Shown: piece after piece, positions 43,501-52,755 of the stretch
How the letters are laid out: the number at the start of each line of letters is the position of its first letter
Position numbering within the stretch: the stretch's first letter is position 1
Assembly: GCA_051294375.1 (NCBI GenBank)
Contig: CM119271.1
Coordinates: forward strand, 1,420,721-1,484,720
DNA: 64,000 nt
Direction of reading: 5' to 3'
Source of the DNA: Paraspadella gotoi
Lineage: Eukaryota > Chaetognatha
Position numbers and translations under genes: made by a program
The notes under the pieces: generated by a model
What the model saw: the letters and a program-made list of their open reading frames with translations, nothing else
What the model was told of the DNA's origin: nothing
Database searches by the model: none

Positions 43501-46500
43501 TTCCTCGCCCTCAAGGGCGCTGGGGTTTATCTGCTGGATCAGGTAGTTGGAATTTTTTGAGTATTATTCCCAATGAAAAAGGGCCCAATAGCGTTAAAAT
43601 GAGCCCAGTATAATTGATAGTAATTGTTAATATCCGATCATATATGAAGCCAATGATGAATGAACTGATGAACAAATCCACTGAAGTTTCTTCTCGACAT
43701 AATGAATGAAAAAACAAAATTGAGATAATTGAGGGAAAAAAATCTATCGTCAGCCTTGTTCATTTGTTTTGCTTAACCATTCGCGATATCGGGAAATGCT
43801 GTTAAAACTGATTAGAAATTTAAAAAAAAAGAAAGTTTAAGAATGGATTAGTGAGATTTGACAATGAAATTATTAACCGGCATCCTTGAACTCCCATATT
43901 TCTAAACTCTGAAACGAGTTCAAAAAATGACCTCGAGGTTTAGGTTAAAACTTCTTTGTGAACCAACTTTTGGGTGTAAACTAAACTGTATAAGTTTATA
44001 ACTCACGTCTTCGAAATTTTCTCTATTTTTTTCGGCGCTAATAACTGTTAAATGATGATCGAAGCGTCAAAGTTTTTTTCCCGGCCTCCGACTTCGTCGT
44101 CTGAAAAAAAAAGGAAAGTGAAAAGGGGTAATTATTTTTTGTTAAACTCGTTGATAGGCAAAAAAAAACATAACTTAAGACTCGACGAGAGATTTCTTCA
44201 AAATCTGGTCCCTTTTTTTTTGTGGCCTGGGGATTTCGTTTCGAAGCGGAAGAAAACTCACGCTGGTCGAAAATTCGAACCATCTGGACTTGGAGGATTC
44301 AACTGCCCCCCCGTCTCCGAATTTCGAATAAATCTACAACCATGTTTTCTTCGATAATTTTAGCCTTTTTGCTGGCGACGTTGGAAATGGCCGCCGGTCA
44401 AGGTAAAAAAAAATTAAATTTTTTGGGTCGCTTCCTTCGCTGCCTCTGATTTAACTTTTTTTTAGGGTACTACCGTATGTCTAAATTGTCTATTGTCTAT
44501 TCTTATTCTACTTCCGTCAAATCTGCAGATATTCTTTTTTTTTTTCTTGCCAGGAAATTTGGAGATTTCGGACGTGAAGGTCACGACAATTATGCGCGTG
44601 AGTCTTTTAAGAAAAAAAAACACGGGCGTGAATCTATTCCTAAGCTTTGGCATAGTTTGGAAAATCTTCTCCACTCTGTCTATAGGAACCATACATGATG
44701 CTGAAAGACGGTTGCACCAAACTCTCTAAAGATTGTGCTCGAGGATTCACCAAAGACCTTCTCGACCAGTTGAGCGAGGACATGGGGTTCCAATACACTC
44801 TCAAAGCGGTCGACGATGGAAAGTATGGGGCCTTCGATGGATCCAAATGGACCGGATTGATCGGAGAAGTCCAGGCTCAGGTTTGAAAAAAAAATGTGGC
44901 AGAAAAGTATTCTTTAAGATTAAAAAGTTGACCGGTATCTCCAGAAAGCTGATGTGGCGGCTGCGGACATTACTTTGACGCACTTACGCAGCCAGGTGGT
45001 GGACTTCACCACGCCCTACTGGACCAGTTCCTTGGCGGTACTGATGAAGAAGCTCCCCAGCGCCGCAGAGGGGGGAGGAGTCTTCACCGTCTTGACAGTC
45101 TTCAATGTTATCGTATGAACTGAGCTTGAATGATTAATAGAAGGGTTGCATTTCTTTTATCTTTTTGTCTCGAAGGTTTGGATTTTAATTTTGGTTTCCA
45201 TTCTTGTCGTCGTCGTCATCTTCCTCGTGATCAACCATTTGTCGCCGATCGAAGGTCGCCGTTTGGCGGCGAAGGGTAAATGCGCCGCCGAAGAGGCCGA
45301 CGCGTTTGGCCTTTTTGGATCTCTGTGGTTTGCCTTCAGCAACCTTTGTTGGCAGGGTATGCTTGGTGTGCTGGAGGATTTTTACAGATGTAGATGAGAT
45401 AAAAGAGATTGAGAGATGATGTGAGTGAGACTATGAGTGTCGTATTGTTCCAACTGCTTTTAGGGTTCGATCGAACGCCAAAATCTATTTCTGGCCGAGT
45501 TTTGACGATCTTCTGGTGGGTCTTCGCTCTCTTTATGATCGTCACCTTCACCGCTGGCGTGATCAGCTTTTTTGGGGTCAACCACCTTTCAATGAACACG
45601 CTGTCGGACCTGGACGACGCCGACGAAGTTCAAATAGGATGTTTCAGCGGTTAACTTTTTTAATAGTGTTATTCAATTATTAACTATTTATTTATATTAT
45701 TAGAAAAGTGGCTTGATTTTTCACTAGGCGGCGCCACGTATCGATTTTTACAAAACACAAAAGTCGATGCTTATCGTTCGCTCTTTTTCAAAGTGGATAA
45801 GGCTGGGAATTTGTTTCAGTCGACGTCCGAAGCCATAGAACGAATCAAGCAAGGTAAGGGCAAGCCTGTCTCGTTAACGCCTCGCCGCAAAGTATATATA
45901 AGTAATAATTTTGTACTCAGGAAATTATGCAGCTATTTTAGAAGGCCCCTCTGCTGATTATCATGCGGCCCGTGATTGCGATCTTGGGATTTTGCCGGAG
46001 AGAATCAAAAGTTTGGAAAGGTCTTCGTGTAAGTGTCTCTTAAGTGGAGCGTAGTCCTCTGACGATTATAGTAGTTGATTTATATTTATATTTTTAGAGA
46101 ATAAAGTGAAGCTCAAATAAAAAGGTTGAAACTAGTCTTTCCATCTCTTAAAAGCCTACGCCTACGCCCTGCGTCCTGGCCTCCCTAATCTCCTCAAAGC
46201 AATTAACACGAAAATCATCCAGTACCAATCAGACGGCACCTTTTTCCAGCTTTATCAAAAGTGGTGGCTTACTGTCAACTCCACGTGCGATCCCCAACGA
46301 AAGGTCCACTCCAAATAATGGCCTCAAAAAGTGGTTGGGCAACAAGTAATTAACCTCATTTAATCCGATTCACTTTCTACTTGACATCTATATAAAAGGT
46401 GGGTCACGACCCTACTCGAGCAAGGCCCTCGGCCTCGGAACGTGGCCGCTCCCTTCGTCATCCTCATCGTCGGTATCGTCTTTGCACTTATCGCTCTGGG

Positions 46501-49216
46501 GTTGGAGATCCTGGCCGAGAAGCTAAACTGCTTTAAGGTGGCCGACGCTTCTTTCGCATGAGCGATTTTTTGCAAAGATAGGAGAACGATAAAATTAAAA
46601 TAGACCAAAACATTTCTAAAGTTATTGTCAAAACATTTTTTTCTCTAAACTTATCCGGTAGCAATTATCGTTGAATAATATGCTATAATTAATAATTAGC
46701 GTTTTGACAGATTTTATTTTTTTTTTCAAATCGGCGAGCGGGGTGGCAGACTTATTTTTTTCTCGTCGCCCATCGATTTTCTTTTACAGAAAACTTAAAT
46801 TCTGATATATTAGATATTTATTAATATATATTCCGTTGTCTTAGTATCCGCTGTCTTTTTTCTTGGAAGTGAAGCTTTAAACTTTTTGATGATCGCTTTT
46901 TCAGGGATCGAGTCCCACGGGCGAAGAGGAAGAGCGGAAGGCGCGTGACGCGGATGGGAAAAAACCGACGGGAGACGCGGCGGGAACGGACGAAGGTCGA
47001 GACTCCATGAAGATTGGAGAAAAATCTCGGTTGAACTTTTCCTGACGAAAACGGTTCATAAAAAGATACATTTAGATACATTATATTCTCGAAATTATAA
47101 TTTAACTATTTTACTGAGGTTTATATCCCATAAATTTTGGCTTGATTCATATGATTTTTGTATTAAGAAAAATTGAATAGATAACAATCTTGCAAAATTA
47201 TACTCCCTGATTCATGTTTTTTTTTCAGATATTTACATAGACTTAAAAATTGGACAATTAGCATAGCCATTTTTATAAAAAATCTTTTATAGGGTAGTGC
47301 GGGGTAATTCGGAACACTTTTGGAAGTATTCAAATTTTTCACATAGTAATTTTTTTTTTAAATATTTTTGGTAATATATCTAGAAAAGGGTCCCCGCTAC
47401 AGATTGATGTAGTCGTTTTTATCATGGGGTAAAACGGAACACTTAATATATTATGTATAATTTTTTAGAGAAAACAAAGTGTTTTTGAATTTATTACAAC
47501 GATTTTATTTTAATAGATGTAATAAATTCAAAAACACTTTTTCTCTAAATATTAAACAACAACGTAAAGAAAGGATTATCACATCATGTATAATTTTTTA
47601 TAAAATTACAAAAATAATAACTAAAACACTATTATTTGGAGCATAGTGCCTCTCGTTGATGTTTTATGTATAAAAAAATTTAAATCTAACATTCTTAAGT
47701 GGGTAAAATAATTTTTAATACTATGTTCGCAATTTTGAAAAATTGTTGAATGACAAAAGATACCAAATTTATATATATTTTTTGATTTATAGTATTTTTG
47801 ACAAAGTTTTTTATTTCTTTTCATTCCTGAATATCGTCCCCATCTTTCTTTTTAATTAATATTGGTTTTTCCCCCATTTTTTATTTTCAATGTTATTTTT
47901 TCTTATTCTTTTTATTTATCATTTTAATTTATCTTTTTAAATAGCATTTTATTTTTATTTCCTTTTATAAAACTATATATTTATAAACTAATTTTTTAAC
48001 CATATTTAGGGGTTAAATTCCATTCCAAACTTTTGTATTTTTTTTATTGCTAAAAATTGATTTTTTACTGTAACATTAATAGTATAATAATTTGTTTTTC
48101 GACTAATTATTTAACAAATATTGCTAACTGTTATCTATACTGAGTAAATTATTACTATCACGTTATAAAAAGCACAAGAGATAACACAGAATAATTACTT
48201 TACAGGTGTTCTGTTTTACCCAAATTTAATTGTAGAGGCTTGAAAATGACTACTCAAAGACGAAATTTGACTAGCAGCTTTGAAATTTAAATATCTAATG
48301 CACAAAAGAAAATTGTAAATATCTTTAAAAAATTTTTTTATTTCATTTTAGATGTCAGTGTTCCGAATTACCCCTGTTCAGTTCAGCACTACCCTAAATG
48401 AAATATATAGTTGTACAGTAGTTGGTTTATAGTGCATAATAGTTAGCCACTACATTCAAAATAGCCATGAAATGACTTAAATTTAAGAAAATAAATTTGG
48501 CTTTTTAGTTATATAGTTAGTTTAAAAAAAAAGAAGTTAACATTCGCTAGCGAATCGATATTTCTCGGAATTAATGTTTATTGATGAGTGTATAATGTGA
48601 TCGACTCCGGCCCCTTTTCCTCCCAAAGGCGCCGGTAAACGCCCGCGACTGGATCCGCTGCGCGCCCGCCCTACGTGATCAACGAGTGCATGCTGCGCGC
48701 GCTGAGCGACGCGCAACGCGCCGACGAGCGCCGCTTCGCCCTCAACGTACAGACCGGAGGCGGGACTTCACTACTTCTCCGTAGAGACGCGACGGGAGCT
48801 GGCGTCGTTGGAGAAGGCGTGGCACGTGGCTACCTACGTGGCTGTCAGTCGCCTCAAGACAAAGACCTACGGCTGCATCTGGCGCGGCAAGCTCTGCGGC
48901 CTCACGCTCGACCTGGCCACGGGTTTTCCCTCTACGACTCCGAGTCGAGAATCGTCATGTGGCGCTACAAGTTTCCCAGCTTAAAGGCTCCAGCGACGAC
49001 GGGAAGACGAGGCTCAAGCTCCACTTTCAGGACGAAGGAGGAGGAGGAGGAGCAGGAGCAGGAGAATCGGGCAAGTCGCAGATCGAGACCAAGGAGGTGG
49101 ACTGCTCCGCCATGAAGGCGTTGCTCTTCGGCATCCACGCTTTCCTCACGGCCAAGCTGGCCTCTGTGGATCCCGCCTTTTTGAACAGCGTCTCGCATAT
49201 CGAGAAGGGGCCTTGA
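37516..49216 (+). CDS. SNTG: Gamma-type syntrophin, last exon frame-broken
   Basis: Syntrophins are membrane-associated adaptors of the dystrophin complex. Exons 37516-37617, 37787-37948, 41076-41180, 41716-41942 and 43038-43542 join cleanly (367 codons). The terminal exon is 48629-49216. A split PH region is followed by the PDZ domain in exons 3-4 ([32 protein letters not shown]), then PH2 (exon 5) and the syntrophin-unique C-terminus with [10 protein letters not shown] and [13 protein letters not shown]. The closest match from memory is vertebrate gamma-1/2 syntrophin. The last exon reads through homologous sequence in at least four successive frames, with breaks near 48665, 48765, 48925 and 48986. 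The last two fit one missing base in short homopolymers. Introns 2 and 5 contain complete foreign genes. Confidence 0.85.
38779..40525 (+). CDS. Ankyrin-repeat protein with C-terminal MYND zinc finger
   Basis: This gene is nested on the same strand in syntrophin intron 2. Exon 1 (38779-39660) gives 294 codons with ankyrin-like units such as [20 protein letters not shown] and [20 protein letters not shown]. Exon 2 starts at 39912 ([10 protein letters not shown]) and continues ankyrin-like units ([40 protein letters not shown]). The frame meets a stop at 40379. A MYND zinc finger ([21 protein letters not shown]) runs to 40525 in the next frame, and the first zinc-ligand pair CSYEKC lies before the break. 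One missing base near 40358-40363 would join them. Exon 1 has no GT donor at its homology end; the sequence there is CAG|GCGCGG, a possible GC-AG intron. Ankyrin/MYND proteins are protein-interaction factors; I do not assign a specific role. Confidence 0.7.
42017..42100. repeat. Short inverted repeat in syntrophin intron 4
   Basis: 42017-42040 and 42077-42100 are reverse complements over 24 bp with one mismatch (core CTGTTTTACTAATAA), with a 36-bp loop. Confidence 0.8.
42142..42879. repeat. Inverted repeat pair bounding a 740-bp segment
   Basis: About 50 bp from 42142 (CATGGGGACAATTTTACAAG) recurs inverted at about 42826-42879 with several mismatches. This suggests a decayed TIR or foldback element in syntrophin intron 4. 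No coding region lies between. Confidence 0.75.
44342..47045 (+). CDS. Ionotropic glutamate receptor lacking the amino-terminal domain
   Basis: A ligand-gated cation channel subunit, nested in syntrophin intron 5. Exons: 44342-44402, 44554-44597, 44686-44880, 44945-45112, 45176-45356, 45464-45649, 45728-45853, 45921-46028, 46155-46303, 46399-46537, 46905-47045. A signal peptide (residues 1-20) leads directly into ligand-binding segment S1, so the roughly 400-residue amino-terminal domain is absent. Glutamate-contact residues are kept: Arg115 ([13 protein letters not shown]), Thr282 (GGATYRF) and Glu328 (AAILEGP). M1 ([20 protein letters not shown]), a pore loop and M3 follow. M3 reads [10 protein letters not shown] instead of the usual SYTANLAAF. 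The frame to M4 ([20 protein letters not shown]) does not match the phase of exon 9 by one base. The tail is charged (EEEERK). Confidence 0.8.
47292..48394. mobile_element. TA-flanked MITE (mariner/pogo-type)
   Basis: GGGTAGTGCGGGGTAATTCG (from 47292) matches the inverted right end, finishing GCACTACCC at 48394. Both ends are flanked by TA. The right TIR carries about 11 extra bases between GGGTAGTGC and GGGGTAATTCGGAACAC. A related GGGGTAAAACGGAACAC lies inside near 47425. No transposase is present. The element lies between the glutamate receptor and the last syntrophin exon. Confidence 0.8.
47467..47546. repeat. Palindrome with hammerhead-family tract in its loop
   Basis: 47467-47497 and 47519-47546 pair over about 28 bp (core GTAATAAATTCAAAAACAC). 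The loop contains ACAACGATTTTATTTT, nearly identical to the tract beside the hammerhead-like motifs, but there is no catalytic core here. Confidence 0.75.
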
Positions 49217-51082
49217 GGAGGAAAGAAGGGGGGCGTCTTGAAAAGGGTGGAGGACGGAAGTGAGGTTTAATGGAGATCCGATTCTCTGACCAAATTTTGG
49301 TCTTCATCCTTGGGTTTACATTCCTTAGCAACTTGCGCAACGAAAGGATTATGGGGGCAGCATTGCCCGTTTGATTTCCTTTTTTCAATTTAGATCTGAG
49401 AAGAAAATGAAATTTTTTGAGCAATCTTTCTCTTCGCTCTTTCCTCTCCTGCTCTTTTTAAAGAATTCCCCCTTCTCCCTCCCGAAAGGAAAAAAAAGGA
49501 AGAAGGATTTCTGAAACAGTGATTACTAAATTAGCCTATATACGACATATATAATTGCGTATCTTTTTATTACTTTTCTCCCGTTTTTTTTAAATGTACC
49601 TCGTTTCCCCTCCTTCGTCGAGTCGTGCACTAACAAGCCGTGGTAATTTAGACTACTTTTGTGAACAACAGCAACAACAACAACAACGCGTTCTATCTAT
49701 ATTTCACACTCTTCTTTATCTCGTGTCTTTATGCCAAAGGTATATTGCGGTATTTCGTGAGCCCTTACCCCTATTTTTTCTCCCCCGCTCCCCTTTCACC
49801 AATGTCCCCCTCGATCATTCCCCGCCCTTCCCCAATTCACGGTCTTTCTCTGTGTCATGTGCCTTTTTGGTTTCTCTTTTTTCTATGAAACGTTTGCAAC
49901 GCCAAAAAGTCGAGCGCGTTCTTCCCTGCCACCGGAAAGTCCTCGAACGAGGAACGATTTCGGTGGAATATCTCTCCACAACATTAACAACAACAATGGA
50001 AATCAGCTTTGAAACTTACCCAGTTGTTTAGCTTTAAATAAAAAGAAATTTTTCTGTCTTGTCTCTTCGTGGTGAAGCGACTTACCAAAAAAAATCCACA
50101 TTTTTCTTGACCATTTCGCAACGCTAAAAGTCATTAATAATTGAGAGAAATAAATTAAGAAAAATGATAGTGGAACTCTAATCGAGTCGCCATACCGAAA
50201 TCCTTCGTTCCCTCGCTACGGTTTTAAAACTCGTAAAACGTGCAAATTCGTCATTTTTTCCTCCCCTCCTCTATTTTTCTTTTTTTTTTTTAAATCATCG
50301 CCAATTTGTGTCGTGTCCCTGAGTTGGCTGATCTTTTGTTTCATCCCTTTTTCCTCTTCCAAGCCTTCGTGGGTCGCGGGGGCAATCTTACCTCGCGACT
50401 CGAGAGGCGGCATCGTCGTCGCCGTTGACCCAAAAAGCAGCAGCGTTTTCATATCATTCCTTGTTATATCATTTGTGCCGGAGGGAAAAAAAATATGACA
50501 AAACCGGAAAGAGATTTTAGTCTTTGGATTTTTTTTTGTTAGAGTATTTCCCCTAAAAACCAAAAAAAAAAAAGTAAACGCGGTGCCTGGAATTTCCGAA
50601 AGGAAAAAAAAACCGTAGTTCACCAAATTAGATTTTTTTTTTAACTTTTGAAATACCAAGGTCAGTTTAATTAATTGTGAAACTTTGGGCTTGTGAGAAT
50701 CGGAGCTTAGCGTTTATAATTAACCCCATAAAAGCTAACTTTCGTAGGAACACCCGAAGATCTTTCAATCCGCTTTTCTCTCTCTCTCTCCCCAATTCGT
50801 TGTATTCTATGCACAAATACAATTGGTACAAGAGTTTTTAAGATGCTGAGACTTGTTTTTTTTAAAGAGAAATGCATTAAAAAAAACCAGATGGCTAAGT
50901 CTGTCGTAAGAAATTGCCTAACTTCTGTCTTTTCATTCATATATCATCTTGTCAAATTATACTTTCCCAAATAACATATCAACGCAGTACAGATTTCTTT
51001 TCTCTTTTCTCTTGTCCAGGACATTAACAAAAATACTAAATTAATTGGTGAAAAATTAGTTACCTAAAGTTACTTCTATCAT

Positions 51083-51150
51083 AGTCTCTCTCTCTTTCTC
51101 TCTCCCTCTCTCTCTCTCTCTCTCTCGCTCTCTCGCTCTCTCTCTCTCCC
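51083..51150 (+). repeat. CT microsatellite
   Basis: An almost pure (CT)n run of about 65 bp is broken by a few CG and CC interruptions. Confidence 0.9.
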
Positions 51151-51555
51151 TCCCCCCATTTCCGGTTTTCGAAAGGTGAAAACAATCAGTATAACCATCA
51201 CCCATTTTTTTCGGTTTCCTTTTGTTAATTTTTTTTTTAAATCTCGTATCGAAACTTCATTTATATCATTTATGATTTATTATTGAAAGTAGTATTACGT
51301 AATGTCATAACAAAAAAAAATTGTACTTGATACTTTATTCGGTATAATGTATAGATAACTACAATTAATTATTTCTTTGGCGGAAATTTACGAGTATTTG
51401 TCGAACAGTACTAGTATTAGTTTTTTGTTATGTTCATTATTTTGCCGACTATAAAGTCTTCTTTTCATAAAAAACAATGGAAAATATTTCCGGGGAGAAT
51501 CGTTTTTTATAAACGGAAAGAAGATAAAAAAAAACGACAAACGATTTGGAAAAAA

Positions 51556-51565
51556 NNNNNNNNNN
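51556..51565. other. Assembly gap (10 N)
   Basis: Ten unresolved bases sit in an A-rich run. The true gap length may differ. Confidence 0.98.
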
Positions 51566-51751
51566 AAAAAATCCAGTCAAATATGAATTCGCCATTCACG
51601 ATTATTTATATTTATTTGAAACTTACCTTCGAAATCTCTCTCGGTATTTACGTAAAAAAATCATGTTATGCGGTTTTGCCATGATATTGATATTGATCTT
51701 GCATTTTGTTTTAATCCAATTTAAAAGAGAATTTGAATCCAAACGAATTCT

Positions 51752-52399
51752 ATGGAGAGGAATGACGAAACTGACGAAAAGGCGGTCGCTTCGGCGAAAG
51801 CGGCCTCCATCACGGCAAGATCCTCCGCCCGGCGTTTCCGGCGCTCCTTCTGGAACGCCGTCGACGCCCCGGAAGACGATGACGACGCCGATTTAATAAA
51901 AACTCTTTCCGGTTCTTCTTCCCTCGACGCCGACGGGGGCTCCTCCGGTCCAGGCGACGACGCCTTCTGCTTCTCCAACTGGGCGTGGCTCATCGGCGCA
52001 ATCGCCGTCGTCCACTACTCTGACTTTTTTCGCGTCCTCGTCTTCTCCGCCTTTTCCTCTTCCTCCCCCCGCCCCCACCGTCCCGCCTTCTTCCTCGGCC
52101 TCTCTCTCCTCGTCATCAACCTCTCCATCTTCTATTATCTCGTCGTCCATCTCTCCTGGCGCCGCGGCGTCTCTTCCGATCGCTGGGACGACGTCGTCCC
52201 GAAGGCCGTGCCCCTCGCCGCCGCCTCCTTTTGCGGCGCCGTGCTCTTCCTCGCCGCGGGGCTGTGGCCCGTGTGGGGCATTTTTACGGTGCCGGTGTTG
52301 AGCACGGTGTTCATGGGGTTCGTGTCGGGGTTGGCGATGACTTCGCGGATGGCCGAGTTGGCGAGGGGATGGAGAGAGAAGGAGAAGAAAGTCTCCTGA
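51752..52399 (+). CDS. TMEM128: TMEM128 family membrane protein
   Basis: A single-exon frame of 215 aa. The first 70 residues are hydrophilic and acidic. Four membrane segments follow at about 76-96, 112-133, 152-172 and 174-195. NWAWLIGAIAVVHYSDFFRV parallels the SGFWILASIVVTYYVDFFK segment of human TMEM128, and LWPVWGIFTVPVLSTVFMGF parallels its LWHVWSFFTP...FMGV segment. The family is about 165 aa, so the N-terminus is longer here. Its molecular function is not well established. The start is the first in-frame ATG, and the Asp-rich leader has normal coding composition. Confidence 0.8.
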   Translation: MERNDETDEKAVASAKAASITARSSARRFRRSFWNAVDAPEDDDDADLIKTLSGSSSLDADGGSSGPGDDAFCFSNWAWLIGAIAVVHYSDFFRVLVFSAFSSSSPRPHRPAFFLGLSLLVINLSIFYYLVVHLSWRRGVSSDRWDDVVPKAVPLAAASFCGAVLFLAAGLWPVWGIFTVPVLSTVFMGFVSGLAMTSRMAELARGWREKEKKVS

Positions 52400-52755
52400 C
52401 GATTACTGGATTGCATTTCACTACATGTTCTTAGTTTCCCCACCTTCCCATTTATTTTCACAAATCCCTCTTCATTATCTTTTCCATTTTGGAAAGCAAG
52501 AATTATAAATATTCGCCGCCGGGTCGGCGCTGTTTTGAAAACTGACCGCGAATGCCTTCTTTTTCATTGAACATTTTAGTAATAAGTATATGTGATATAA
52601 ATCTCATTTCAACTTCGCTAATTTCAATTCTTTCCTCCGTTTTATATTTCGCCGTTTTCTTTCTCTCTCAAAGCGCGACCAGATCGACCCCGGGCCAAAG
52701 CCCCTCCAACGGAAGGGCTTAAAATAAACTCTGACTCGGGCGGCTTTTCTGAGAA

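Larger units (their letters stand above)
49217..51751. other. Spacer between syntrophin and TMEM128
   Basis: It should include the syntrophin 3' UTR. Open frames here are low-complexity and unconvincing. A CT microsatellite spans about 51083-51150, and ten Ns at 51556-51565 mark an assembly gap. I see no gene. Confidence 0.5.
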
